Source of the DNA: Aulostomus chinensis
Lineage: Eukaryota; Chordata; Actinopteri; Syngnathiformes; Aulostomidae
Reading direction: 5' to 3'
Length of the DNA stretch: 64,000 bases
NCBI GenBank assembly: GCA_037954235.1
Contig: JBBMOA010000017.1
Location: forward strand, 23,900,527 to 23,964,526
Positions 46,301-58,998 of this stretch are shown piece after piece (the stretch's first letter is position 1; every line of letters starts with the position of its first letter). The notes beneath the pieces are model-generated. The model searched no databases. It was given only the letters and a program-made list of their open reading frames with translations, and had not been told where the DNA came from. The translations under genes and the position numbers were made by a program.

Positions 46301-48084
46301 TCAATTACCAAGCTGACAGAGGATAAACGGTGACCCTGTTACTGCTGCTGGAACATTGAACCTCCTAATGGACTGAATGAGGGAGGGTAAAGAGTGGGAC
46401 CTGGGAGTCAAAGAGTCTCTTTAGGATCCTTTCAGACTCACTAGACCATCACTGAGGGCAGTCAGAATCCATATTCCCCCAAGAGCGACAGGGAACGTGT
46501 TGGCATGACTTCTAGGCAGACGACAAAATACATAAACAAAGCCTCATCCGGGAATTGTGCGCATGTGAGTGCCCTTAACACAGTGAATCATCTCCTGCAG
46601 CACTGACAACAGACACTTCACAAAACCTTTTGTGATCCATTTTCCTCATTTGTCAGGAGTGGTCTCTAAGGTTAAAGCATTATTTTTTAAAGTGGTTGAT
46701 GAGAGAATATTAGATTGTCTATTAAAGTGCCCCACAGAGAGATTACATTATGGAAATAAATTAGATTAAAGAAAATGACCGAAACCATTTTTATAACACA
46801 AGATGCAAATGTGTAACGATCAACAATCCCTGAGATTGTAGAGACAGAAACTAGTCCTTATAAGTTGTCCTTGCTAGAGTGACCTCCGTAGCATTCAGGA
46901 AAACCAGCGCCGCAGTGTTTCTGAGGAGTATAGCTGGTGTGCAGCTGGCCATGTCTGATCCAGGAGAAGAGATCCAGGCTCTAGTCGCCTTCAAGGAACC
47001 AAGTACCAGCTCAGTTCAGTTATTCGGCGAGTCCTCTGACACCTACCAGCACGATCATTTATCGTAACGCCTCAAAATGTTTCATTCTCAAAGCTACATG
47101 GCTTTAACTTGAACGCAACTCTTCTTCCATATGTTGGAATCGCACAAAACGTAAGGAATTAGCCACCCTCAAATGTGTCTGGGTGCATGACTTCAATTCA
47201 ACATCCAAACATATTTGAAAGTTGGCAGTGTTTGTTGTTAATTTCCCATCAGCAAAAACATGCAGATAGGGCTTCAGAGATGTGAGCAACTAATGCTTTA
47301 CACAGTTGGTGGCATTCGGTCGACTGTTAGCAGGATTACATGAAAACCACCAGGCTGATTTTCACTTGGGTGAGGGATGTATCATGGATCCAGCTTATTA
47401 CATTCTGGAGCAGAAAGGAAAAACTGCATTTTTAGAATTAGCTTTGGTCTTCACTCTGTGAGGGCACACACAAAGTAGCTGCTCCTGGGGGCAGCAGCAC
47501 ATATTCTAGAGACATATCTTAGCAACAAGACCATCACTGGTACCCTACTGCCCCACAGTTGCTGTGCAACTCCTGTGAGATGGAGCAGAGCATTCAGTCC
47601 ACATGGCTACTGACAGCTGAGCAAGACGTTCTGTTCCTTTAACCCTTTCAGTCAGAGAGGTCACTTTACATGTAAACAGCCACAACAACAGCACAGCTGT
47701 TAAATAAAGGCCTTTCAAGATCGCATTGTAGCAGTGCAGAGCAGCAGCTGCCAGATAACGTGTCTTTTTTGGCAGCTACGTTTCAGGTCCTATCATATCT
47801 GTTCCATTATCTTGCAACAGGATCAGAAAAAAACATACATTTGAGAGCAGCTTTCTTGGGAATTTGGCAGCATCAAAATACAGGATGTAAGCACAGACAG
47901 GAGTGGAGACGGGGCGATCAGAGTCTTTGTTTGCTTTACGATACCTTATGACACTTTTCTGGTCTTTTTGAAAAAAATTCTTAACATTATTCCAGACATT
48001 TGATGGCATGGATTTGCAAATAACTGAAGAGTGTGCCACTGGAGTTGGAGGAGATCTCGTTGTCTTCTGCCATTTATCGTGAAC

Positions 48085-48120
48085 GCAGCACGCACGCACA
48101 CACACACGCACACACACACG
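48085..48120. repeat. CA-rich imperfect microsatellite
   Basis: CACGCACGCACACACACACG-type sequence with CG interruptions about every 4-10 bases. Confidence 0.85.
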
Positions 48121-51100
48121 GCAAATGGTCACAAACTATTGTTGCACCAAGTGCTTATTTAGCATCTAAGATCCCCAATGAAAGAGAATATCTAACCCAA
48201 CTGTGACACATTAACGCCATCACAGATTCTGTTTGAAGAAAGACCCTCCAGGACAACACACAACACATCTCCCTTTGTGAATTCAAATCAAGCTCAGAGT
48301 TTATTGAAGCATGCCCAACTGACTTCCCCTTGCCCTTGGCATGAGCATCGGGTATCCCTTGGCAGGAAGTGAGAGCACAGTCCAGCATTTGGGATACCGC
48401 TGCGCCACATCCCCATCCACCGTTTCAAGGACAGAGTCCACCAGCACTGCGCCGGAGACTAAACCCACAGTGAGGCTCAGCAGGTAAACCAGGCCTGTTG
48501 CCCTTCTCCCCAGAACTCAACAATCTGACTTGCCAAACAAATTGGTCTTAGCAGCTGTTCCCCAATCTGCCTGTTGAGCAGAGTGTTGTGCACTGCTGCC
48601 ATCATTGTGCCCCAGTTCCCCCCACTGCTGTGTTTCTGCTCAGACACCATAAGGAAGGCCATACGTGTTGTACCCGACAGCAATGACTCACCCAGACACC
48701 AATTCACCATCTCTGCCGCCTCAAATCTCATCTCCAATGACGGTGATATGACCCAATCTACTGCTATTCATGTGGATTAAAGTATCACGCAGGCAGGAGG
48801 CAGGGTAATGCGTGTCAGAAAATGATACCCCTCAGCTGTAATTTGTGTACCCTTATCCTGATTTGTTTCTGTGCCGTTAAAGGAAATTGCCTGTTGCGAA
48901 ACAAATGGGAGGTTGTAGTTAAAGATTTAGGATAATTCACGGAAAACAAAAGACAAACAATGACAACTGCCACCTCACTGTGATCAGAGCAATGATGGCG
49001 GGCAAGCCAGGGAGACACTTTTTAGTCAATCTAGGCTGCAATGCTGCCACATCACCAAGAGAAGCGATCATGTTATACTTCAGAACATGAATCAGACAGG
49101 AGCTGCTGGCATGCTGAATCCAGTGTATGGTCCAAATGAGTCCCCATCTGATTTGTTGGTACATTTTAATGAGGTCCCTGCAGGATGGATGACATTCCAT
49201 CCTAGAGCACATCCACTTCTCTTCCTGAACACTTCCTCCACTTCCACGTTTTCCTGCTGTATTTTAGTCCCTCCGTGTCCCACCTCATCATCACGCCCTT
49301 TATCACTCATTTGTGACCATTTCTTACTGACCACCTCTTCACCAGAATCCCATCTCCTCCATCAACACATTCCACTATCTATTTCTCCTGCACATCCCCA
49401 TCTCCTTTGCCCTTTCCCATCTTCTCCCCAGCTCCCTGTCTTCTTCTATCTTCCCCTCATCCCTCCACTCTATTCAGCTCCTAACAGTCTGGGAGCCTTT
49501 TTTCAGAGAAAGTGATGGCTAAACAACAATAGTCTGAAGTGTGATGGCTTCTACCGAGGACCAGTTCCCACGTGAAACAGGTGTTTAAGGCTTAGCGGTG
49601 TTTCAGATGGAAGGTTGTGGACAGAGAGGAGATCCTACGCGGCTGATTTAATGTGCCCCAGTCAGGGCTGAGTGATGGCGTGCTAAAGATTTTCTGGCAA
49701 GGTGATCCACCCAGCAGTGTCCCTATTTTTCAACAATATACTTTTACAAAGGCATGTTTGGTGGACTTTCTGTTACCCTGGGATTTATAACTTGCCCTCT
49801 TTTGGCTGAAGTCCGGCTTTAGCTCGTCAGCCATTTAGCATTTCACATAAGGAAAGATGGTTAAAAACACTATTGCAGCATATTCTGGTGAAATATTGTT
49901 ATATTTCATGCTACAAAGAGTTTTTCATACATAAATCTTCAAATGTCTACCAACACAAGCAATCAGGGCCTCTGTGCAAACTCCTGCCGCAAGGATGTCA
50001 TGCAAAATGCAAGAAAATCCTAGCATTTTCAAAGGAAAATTAAACGATTTAAGACAGTGGTGGCAAGACTGTTTAAGAAAGATCTTGATCGGAGCCATTA
50101 TTCAAACAAAACCTGCAGATAGTTTGATAACAATCATGACACATTCCTTTTCATTCGTGAAGGGACCGTGAGAATATGTTGCTTATTTCATGACCCACTA
50201 AAAGAAACAGATTTTCTCGGCAAAGAAAGACAGCTGGCAACTGAACTCACTTCCAGTACTGGATTGTCTGATGAGTTTCCAGAACAGGATTGAAGTGCGC
50301 CTTCCTATAGTTGGTTATATGCCCACCACATCTGGAACGAGCAAATGAATGTATTTGAGTCGGGCAGTAAACAATATGTTTCTGGCGCCGGTGTTAGCCA
50401 ACAGGTGTGCACTTGCACATCCAGCAGACACAGAGCAACATTAGCATTCACTGGCAGCTGTGGCTGTGGCTCCAGGTACTTCTCTCCTAATAAGGCGGTG
50501 TGTTGCTCTATGCACCACAGAGTTCAACAGCTATTCGCGATGGGCGGACATGAGTCAGCAAGTTTACACTGATTTGCAATTTTTATGTAGACGTGCAAGA
50601 TGAAACTTAGGCTCTGTCAAAGCCACGTACTCCACTCTCTGGTCAGTAATTGGTTGTTCCTGCTATCTCTAACGATGTGATTCATTTGCCTTGCTGAAAG
50701 CTGACCAGTTACCCTCAAAAATAGGGATGATGGACATTTTGCTTCGAACCTGCCTGGAGGCAAAATGCCCCCTTTTCAGTAATGGACTCACAAAGCAGCC
50801 GGAATGATAATTATTATGACTCAACACATAAGGGGCAGTGATTGCCGGTGGTTTACAGCTCATGGAGTCATACAGCATTAAGTGGTTTAAAAGATCAAAT
50901 TGTAGGAGTGAAACACAAAACCACCTGAGTCTCTGTGAAGCTCCAACTAAGAAAGGGAAGTAAATGTTTTCCAGAGCAACAACCTGGCTTCCGTCACGTT
51001 GTCTTAGCCCTGCAATCGCACACAAAATTCCTTGAACAGTCATTCAGCACTGTATTCTCCTCACGTGCAGCTTTTCAATATGCTGCTGTTCTGAAATGTT

Positions 51101-51845
51101 TGACACTAGAGTGCTGCAGTGAAAGTCAACAGCAATTCTTTTGAAGCAGCCTGGTGTCCTGTTGTGAACGTATTTTTATTTATTTCCTTCCATTTAAAAA
51201 AAAAACAACAACAACAACACAGGGATAAAAAGTTTCCCTTCATGTCATTAGTATGCACCCCATTTTTCAAATTCCCTCTGTGTCAGCACTCAGCTCCCAG
51301 TTCATCACTTCCAGGATAAAATACCGCAGTGGCTGTCTGTCCCAATTTATAGACTTCAAAAAAACCATCATTTCAGTCTTCATGCTTGTCACACCTAACT
51401 TACCAGTCAAACACTGCCTATGATCTACTGTGTCTTTTTAACGACCATCTACCACACTTTACTATCCTCTATCTTTTATTCAAAACTGGGTCTGACAACC
51501 ACAAACTGGGCCAAAGGGAGAGAGATTAAATTAAAGACTGACAGGAGAAGTTCAAACATGCTGCTGTGGAACCACTATTCATACGCGACGCTGTTTTGTT
51601 TTGTTTTTTATTTCCAGTTGGCTGCTTGAAGCTCACTAAGCAAAGCCAGCACTTTAATATCTATGCTAAGACGTGACAGCGGGCCGTCTACATGCGTGAG
51701 CTGTCAATCTTTGGCACAAACTGACCAGTTTCAACTATCAATCATGAATTCCAAAAAGGTGAACTGGCGGAGAAAATGACAACCTTTGATGCAAACGACA
51801 AATATTTAAATCTGTTATTCTATAAAAAATATATATTTCGAAAAA

Positions 51846-51874
51846 CAACAACAACAACAACAACAACAACAAAG
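51846..51874. repeat. (CAA)n microsatellite
   Basis: About nine CAA units. A shorter CAA run lies at about 51203-51221. Confidence 0.92.
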
Positions 51875-54073
51875 GCGTATGCCAGCAGTGCGTCATCTCC
51901 TGGGTTGTTTGGTTCCACAGTGTTTATCTGAAGGAGGGTTGGTGCTTTGTTAACGGCCGGAGGATTAAGTACAGAGGACGTTCATCTGGTGTTACAGCAG
52001 ATGTTACCCAACCATCCGTGGTGTAATTATTATCACTGCCATTATGAAGCTTCAGATGGAGCAAAATGCAGCTCCCAGCGCACCAGAAGGTGTGTATCAT
52101 CTGTCATTACCCTGGGAACAGCTCTGCCGTTCCCACCTTCACACAGCTAATGTTAGGTTTACACACAGAAACCTGACCAACTGGACTCATGTACAGTTGT
52201 GTTCAGTGTGGACGATGTGAACATTTCCACGGGTGTCAGTCACACAATTGCACAGCGGTTGGCGACGGGGTCATTTAATGGGTTTCTTGTGCAGTCCTCA
52301 AACAATACCGGCTCACGCTGACAGGTTCATGGTTCAGGTTGGAGGCGAGGACAGCTACAGGAAGAGGAAATGTGATGCTAGGGAAGTGGGCTAGTCGCCG
52401 GGCCATGTCAGGCTACAGTGTAGCTACAAAATGAAGCCTCATGTAGCAATGCTGTGACCTTTGGCATCATTAAAACTGGCCTACTGGCAGGAGGCCGTCC
52501 AGACTGTCCAGGAGGGTCAGAGATATGCCAGACTGCTACTTTTAAGGAGCAACTCATGCTGGACGTCACTGGGAAGTTCTGAATCTCATAAAATAAACGA
52601 ATGTCCCTGAACCACGTCCAGTTTAAACAACTACAGCAGGTACAAAATAAAACACAATCATCAGCTAATCAGCAGTAACCAATTATGCTAATTGTGCCAC
52701 TCACCCTCAAAACTGTAAATTAATCCAGTGACTTGGAACTCCAGCAAAAATGGTCTTCTGGCATTGTTAAAGGTCCAGATAATCCGTACTCAGTCCAACG
52801 GTTAGTCCTAATCGTGTAATATAGACCGTTTCGCCTGGCGACTGCTGAATTAGCAAGCAAACGAGCCGCAGCTGCGTTCACACCTCATGATAGCCGTCCA
52901 ACAACAGACTGATTGATTGACACCCCCATTGACCAATCAGAGCGCTCGATTTTCGTTTCACTTCTTTGAAAGGAATAAAACACCCCGTGCGACGGTGGTC
53001 TAAATTAATAACAAGAAGGTTAAAGCCGTCCTAATCCTCCCAAATGTGATGGAGAAGTTTTAAAATGTCCGTAACTGGTATTTTATTGGGTTCCATTTAG
53101 TTGTTTTTTTTTTTTTAAGAAATTTGATCTTAAATCAGATCAAGTCTTCATGCTCTTATTACAAAACTTGATTCTGAATGTTGTGAACAAAACTTCAGTG
53201 TGTTACTTTTTCTAGTTTAAGATTTCAATTTATTCTGTATGCTGTTTTTTTTTTTTTTTTTTTCTCGCACAGTTGACCCTAATATCATCACGACTTAAGT
53301 TAAACTGACAACTTCTTTAAGGGTTGGTATTTTATTTTAAAGACACAATATAAAATGTACTACCTGGGGCTGCAAACAGCGGCTGTAAATCCGTCTCCAG
53401 AATGAAAATGTGGTGTGTGCATGACCCCGCTGACCCGCCGCTGCCTCCCTGCTGTAAAGACGGGAGCTCAGATTTCCCAAAGTGGGTCACATCCAGTTTA
53501 CTGCAGTGAAGGTATGAACAGTAACTTTGAAGTGTGATCCATTTCCTAAAGTAATTGAATTGCTGCCTTTAATGGGTGGATTTGCTCATTTGATTTTCAT
53601 ATCTGCAAACTATTTTCCAGATCTTTTACCGTGTCCAAATTAGGAATTTAATAACTCTTAAGTGGTCTCCTGTTTCTTGTTAGACTTTTTATTAAAGAAT
53701 ATGAACTCATTTTTCCCTCCTAATGCTGCATTTGTGATATTGATAGGGTGTTTTTTTCTTACTCTTTTTTTCCCCTGGACTTTTGTTTCTGTTTTGGGTC
53801 TTCTCTTGCTTGACTTCCTGGTTGTTTACTGTCCAGCCTGGTTGCTGTCTGCTTCAGGGTTTACCACCTGTTCTTCATCCTTTCATTACTCCTGCCGATT
53901 CCTCGTCTTCATCAGATCTTTTTTTGTTTTTTTGTTTTTTTCAGGCCACATGGTCAGTCTAAATGTCAGTCTGGTCCAGTTAGACTGCCAGGTGAATTCA
54001 GCATGAGAGCGTTCGTGCTTCAGAAGAAGTGAACGTGTTACCAGGTAGGAGGGGACGACCATTGATGGTAAAC

Positions 54074-54446
54074 ACCTACATTGACAGGGCGGCACGGTGG
54101 AGCAGTGGTCATCACTGTGGCCCCCAAACAAGAAGGTTGTGGGTGGAGCCCCGGCTGGAGCACGGGGTCTTTCTGGGTGAGTCTCCATGTTCTCCCTGTT
54201 CCTGCTGGGTTCTCTCTGGTACTCCAGCTTCCTCCACAGTCCAAAGACATCAAGAGGGACCAGGTTAATCCAGACTCTAAATTGACCGTAGGCGTGGCTG
54301 GGAGAGCCAATGGTTGTCTGTCTCTATGTGTTGGTCCTGCCATGGACTGGCGACCTGCCCAGGGGGAAGGCTGCTGGGATAGGCTCCACCCCCACCACCC
54401 TCAACAGGAGAAGAGGGAGAAAATGGAGGGATGGACCTACATTGAC
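54074..54446 (+). mobile_element. tRNA-headed SINE copy A with 12-bp target-site duplication
   Basis: The element spans about 54086-54434. It opens GGGCGGCACGGTGGAGCAGT, an A-box-like tRNA head, with a decayed B box near GTGGGTGGAGCC. The body shares GGGTCTTTCTGGGTGAGTCT, CTAAATTGACCGTAGGCGTG and GGGATAGGCTCCACCCCC with copy B. The 3' end is a GGAGGGATGG tail. The exact 12-bp duplication ACCTACATTGAC is at 54074-54085 and 54435-54446, which shows retroposition by target-primed reverse transcription. Non-coding; the frames across it are artefacts. Confidence 0.85.
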
Positions 54447-55486
54447 TTTAAGTGACATCTACTGGCCATAGTGGTCATGACCACAGGCCATTAAATCGTA
54501 TGACAGCAATATTAAGTGAAAATCTGTACAAATTGGCGTGTTGGTGTGGTCGATGGCTCAGAGACTCCCAGTTCATTTCCTGCTGCCAGAGGTGTTATTA
54601 ATAATTTGGGAGCACATATGACCTTGTTGCTAACCAGGTGCTGCTGTGCGGACGCCTGACCAGACTTCACGGCGATTCGAAAGTTATCAAACTAATGAGA
54701 ACAGCGCTCTAACTGCTCCCGTGCCGCCCAGCAGAACCGCAGCTCCTGATCACAACCCTCGAGCTCGTGAAGTAAAGACGGTGTCACCAGAGTGGAACTG
54801 ACGCGTCGTAGAACGCTGCAGTATTTGATCACGGGGGAAATGTGCTGATGTGTCGGCTGGTATCAGAGGCTTGGAACAAATGATGTCTCGTGGTTGTTTG
54901 GGTTGGAGGACATTTTCCCACCACCACAGAACTCCCTGATGACCTGCCTGTATTTCAAATGTATCCAGTGGCAGACCAGAGTCTCTCGTCACCGAGTCGT
55001 CCTTGAGAACCAGGACTGTGAGGGTGGGTCCACAGCCTCTCACTCAGGGGGCTGTGGACCTGGTTCTCTCCAGAACTGCAGCCTCTGTTCTTGTGCTGCG
55101 GCTCTCAACTGAATGTTGGTTGATCACTACATCATCATTGCAAGGATAATAAATTACTGGGTACTCTATTTTACAAGGCGTGCTATTCCATTTAGTTTTA
55201 CGCTTCAGAACTGCCTTATTAAACAACCGCATTATACACTGAAAATGTGCTTTAGAAACAAAACAATGATCCCGAAACGATTATAAAATACTGCCTGTTC
55301 ATTTTGAAAAGAGCAAGTCGAAATAAATGAAACCTACTTGTCATTTGGACGTGATGTTCCTCTGCTTAATGAGTGGATGTGTATTTTCGTCTTCAGGAGG
55401 AGGAGACACTGCAGCACATGCAGTATGTAATGTGTCATGTGCAAACCAGATGAAGTGTGACCACTGTCACCTGCCGTACCCGTGAA

Positions 55487-55529
55487 GGGGGGTGGAGGTG
55501 GGGGTGGGGGGGTGACAGGGGTTAATGGG
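55487..55529 (+). repeat. G-rich run with quadruplex potential
   Basis: At least five G runs of three or more, separated by 1-7 bases, including GGTGGGGGTGGGGGGGTG, then GGGG and GGG. Satisfies the usual G4 pattern. Confidence 0.7.
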
Positions 55530-56392
55530 AAACTAAACTGCGGTGCCAGGGAACTTCTTGTCCAGGTTTCTGGGCGAGATAATAAGGCTGCCTGTCACAG
55601 GTAATTACTGTCATCAAATCGCTGAATAGGGTTTTTTCGACTCTGTAATGATGTAATATTACAGAATCCCCACATCAGGCGCATAAATGCATTCTTACAA
55701 AATGTCAATGCTATGGTTTTGGCTCCTGATTTGCTTCAGACCCAATCACACAATCACTCCAGAGTTCAATTAAAGCGAGTGCCGGCACCGCGAGTGGTAC
55801 AAATATTTACATCTCTCTGAAGATCTCTCTGATTCGTCAAACTGGCAGGCTGAATCTGACATGAGCATCACACAAGTGAGAGCAGGCAGACAGGTGTTCG
55901 CTTCGATGAAGGACACACAAGAATGTTGTCATGTCCCCAAGATTGTTGGTACTTTGCATAATGAAAAAAGTCAATCACACGTTTATCTGGCATGTGGCTG
56001 AGAGTTATATGCTAATCTGGAGGAGGCAGACAATCTGTTGTTGACTTAGTTTCTTTTGGAGGACTTCAGTGTGAGGAGATTCTGTGAGCTTCCTCATGGA
56101 ATGACATCATGAGTCCAGTCCATCTGTCGGGTCAGATTCGATTGTCGAGCTCAGTCAGAGCCCTCACAGGGCTGCTTGAGGGTCCTCCAGGGGTTCAGTT
56201 ATGTAAACGCAGCAGGCTGCACCCAGGCGCCTTTCACCAGCGTTTATTATTGATCAGAGATGCTGTTTGAGGGGGTTTATTGGACACCGACACAACATCT
56301 CTCTTCTCATCTGGCTAATTTAGTCATGACCTTCCCTTGTTGTTGGGAAATGTGAAAAACACTGACATAAAAAAGATTTTTTAGGGTAAGAT

Positions 56393-56394
<2 letters not shown>

Positions 56395-56438
<44 letters not shown>
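56395..56438. repeat. (GT)n microsatellite
   Basis: 22 uninterrupted GT units. Confidence 0.97.
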
Positions 56439-56439
<1 letters not shown>

Positions 56440-57494
56440 AATTCTTGTGAAAGCTGTCTGAATGTAGAATGTTAGATTTGGACAAAAAATCAAACTGCTT
56501 CACACGAGGGTCTGCAGCTTGCTGCGTCTGTCTGGGGCTAACTGAGCATCGAAACAAGCGCAGCAAAGAGAATGTCAGGCAGACTTCTCCAGGAAAACCA
56601 CCAGAGGACAGACTTGCAACCCACAGCTACAAATTTTGATGTTTGGGTGACGGATGCCATCTCGTGACCATGGCAGTTTGAACTCCAGGTAAAGAGGACA
56701 TGTGGGTCACTCAAACCTCCCAAAGTTCCAGGTGTAGCGGCGGCCAGCTGCGACAGCCTGACAGGCCCCCATCCGAGCTGGCCCGCCTCCCAGTGGGCCT
56801 GTGGTTGCGAGCCCAGTGTGGGACTGAGTATGACAAACAACACAGGCTACTACGGAGGCTGGTTTGGGTGGTGGATGCATCTCCCATCCACCAGGGTTTG
56901 GCCAGGGACGGCCGTGAGTCACGCTCATTGCCGGCGGTGAGAGTTTCCTGCTGTTTGAACGGACGCAGCGGCAGGAAACCGCGGCGTGATCCCTGCCGCC
57001 AGCGAGCGGTCAAAACAGTGTTGTAGATTTTAGAGGCGATTTAAACCACACTTACTCAAAAGCTTGTGAGGGCATTTGTTGCATTATTAAAAGCATTTGG
57101 TGAAAAATAATTGGAGAAAAATGAAAAGAACTATTTGTGTTTATTTATTTATCTAATAGTTTATTTCATCCACTGACAAAAGAAAAAAAAAGAGCAATAT
57201 AACAAAAACGCAAAGTTTTCAAATCTTGAATGAAAGGGAGAAAAAAAGAAAAATTGTATTTCTCTGCCCAATTCTACAAAGAAACCAATTTACAAAGAGC
57301 ACAATCTTAAAAAAATTATACCAAATAAATAAAATATCTTCAGCCCACAAAGCCACATACAATCCTTTGCTCTCGGGATTTATTTTTTCAATATTTTTAA
57401 TCTGTAAAATAATCACAGTGGTACTAAGTCTGAACCCATTTAATCACATCTCATTAACGTACCACCTTTAATTATCTTTTAAAATGTGATGCTT

Positions 57495-57883
57495 GATTTT
57501 AAATCTGGGCTGCACGGTGGTGCAGTGGTCAGCACTGTGGCCTCACAGCAAGAAGGTTCCGGGTTCGAGTCCTGGCTCGGGTGTGGGATCTTTCTGGGTG
57601 AGTCTCCATGTTCTCCCTGTTCCTGCTGGGTTCTCTCTGGTACTCTGGCTTCCTCCCACCATCCAAAGACATGCAATTTGGGGACGAGGCTGATTGATTC
57701 TCTAAATTGACCGTAGGTGTGAATGGGAGTGTGAACGGTTGTTAGTCTCTCTGTGTTGGCCCTGCGATGGACTGGCGACCTGTCCAGGGTGAACCCCGCC
57801 TCTCGCCTGTAGACGCTGGGATAGGCTCCACCCCCCCGCGACCCTTACTAGTAAGGAATAAGACGACAATGGATTTTAAATCT
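57495..57883 (+). mobile_element. tRNA-headed SINE copy B with 12-bp target-site duplication
   Basis: The same family as the copy at 54074-54446, in the same orientation but better preserved. The A box is TGGTGCAGTGG and the B box is GGTTCGAGTCC, an exact match to the tRNA B-box consensus. The body includes GGGTGAGTCTCCATGTTCTC, CTAAATTGACCGTAGGTGTG and TGGACTGGCGACCTGTCCAG. The end is GACGACAATG. The duplication GATTTTAAATCT is exact at 57495-57506 and 57872-57883. The intact B box suggests a younger copy. No coding capacity. Confidence 0.88.
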
Positions 57884-58447
57884 TTGGTTTCTCCCGTCAG
57901 ATTGTTTGACAAACTGATTCCTTTCACGGAAATGCAATGTTCCAAAATCTTTTTTTTTTTTTTAAAGGTTGTGTTTCATTATAAGTTTTTAGTTTAATGA
58001 ATACACATTTGGTGCATTATAACACACTGAGGTGTCGTTTGGACAAAAATGAACTAGTGTGTGTGTGTGTTTGTGTTTGTTTATGGTACCACTCACACAC
58101 ACACACACACCATTTACACATCAGCAGGTGACAATGTCGGCTCACTAAAAGTTCTCATTATCTCTCTTCGTCTGTGTACTTGTTAGCGTACTTGTTCTTT
58201 GTCAGTTCAGGTCTCTTCATGAAACTTGCTGACTTTATTACGACATGCAGAACATCAGCAGCTTCCTTCAAAACACAGCTAATCAGCACCGTTGAAGGAA
58301 AACGTGGGTCCCTTTTTTTTTTAAGCGAGATGCATGATTACTTTATTTAGCAATCAGTCATGTTTACCATAAATTGGCTTTGAGACAAAGAACAAGCACG
58401 ATAATTACGCAAATACTTCGCTGTTTCTGTAGTTCATGTCTGGAATG

Positions 58448-58450
<3 letters not shown>
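57884..58450. other. Unassigned sequence with short GT and CA runs
   Basis: Holds a GT-rich run near 58057-58080, an (AC)n run at 58092-58112 and poly-T runs near 57950 and 58313. No gene is seen. Confidence 0.5.

Positions 58451-58483
<33 letters not shown>
58451..58483. repeat. (TG)n microsatellite
   Basis: About 16 uninterrupted TG units. Confidence 0.97.
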
Positions 58484-58485
<2 letters not shown>

Positions 58486-58967
58486 CCTATAGCTCTCCGT
58501 AGGACAGGATGCTACGTGTGACTGGGGTCACTGGGCGATGGCGCTAACGCCTCGGCGCTGTGACAGCACCGGCGGTGAAGCGCTGCACCATTTCCCTTCC
58601 CGTCATCTTGCGGGATGCTCTTGTAAAATTGTTCCCTCCCCTCACAGCCAGAACACACATCACATTACTGACCATTTGGAAATCATCTCATTTCTCTCTT
58701 GCCCTCGTCCCTCTACAGAGGCACCTTGAAGTGCTTCCATTTCTTTAAAAACGAAAAGCAAGAGGATGCTGGAGAGCACTTGAGCTCTCTAGCATCCTAC
58801 AGCTGTTTTTTTTTTCTCTCACCAGAGATTTTGTCTTACCTTACTCTCTGTTTTAACTCAGAAAAACAAGCTCCCACTCATTTGTCAGTGTTCCCTTATC
58901 TGCAGCAGCCGTGCTGTGTTCTCCCGGACCTCTCTACACAACTCAGGTTGTTTGGGCTGGGTTGGAG

Positions 58968-58998
58968 TGGGGGGTGAGGTGGGGGGTGGGGGGGGTGC
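58968..58998 (+). repeat. G-rich run with quadruplex potential
   Basis: Three long G blocks (six, six and eight) separated by TGAGGT and T. Splitting the longest block gives four G runs with short loops. Confidence 0.65.

Larger units (their letters stand above)
43368..54073. other. Long unassigned stretch, no gene supported
   Basis: I see only chance-length frames and minor tracts: CA-rich 48085-48120, (CAA)n near 51203-51221 and 51846-51874, poly-T near 53105-53117 and 53247-53264. A 113-codon - strand frame at 44883-45224 and a 142-codon + strand frame at 49087-49515 have no recognisable domain. No tRNA, snRNA or transposon ends were found. Confidence 0.5.
54447..57494. other. Unassigned sequence between two SINE copies
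   Basis: Contains a G-quadruplex-prone run (55487-55529), a (GT)n tract (56395-56438) and a locally GC- and CpG-richer patch at about 56690-57020 with a 108-codon + strand frame. That frame has no motif I recognise. No gene is called. Confidence 0.5.

Noticed and set aside
54029..54455. Open frames of 79-124 codons reading through the SINE
   Set aside because: They coincide with the non-coding retroposon, and its sister copy yields different frames.
57507..57580. A tRNA gene at the SINE copy B head
   Set aside because: Good A/B boxes, but it is the head of a 365-bp retroposon with target-site duplications.
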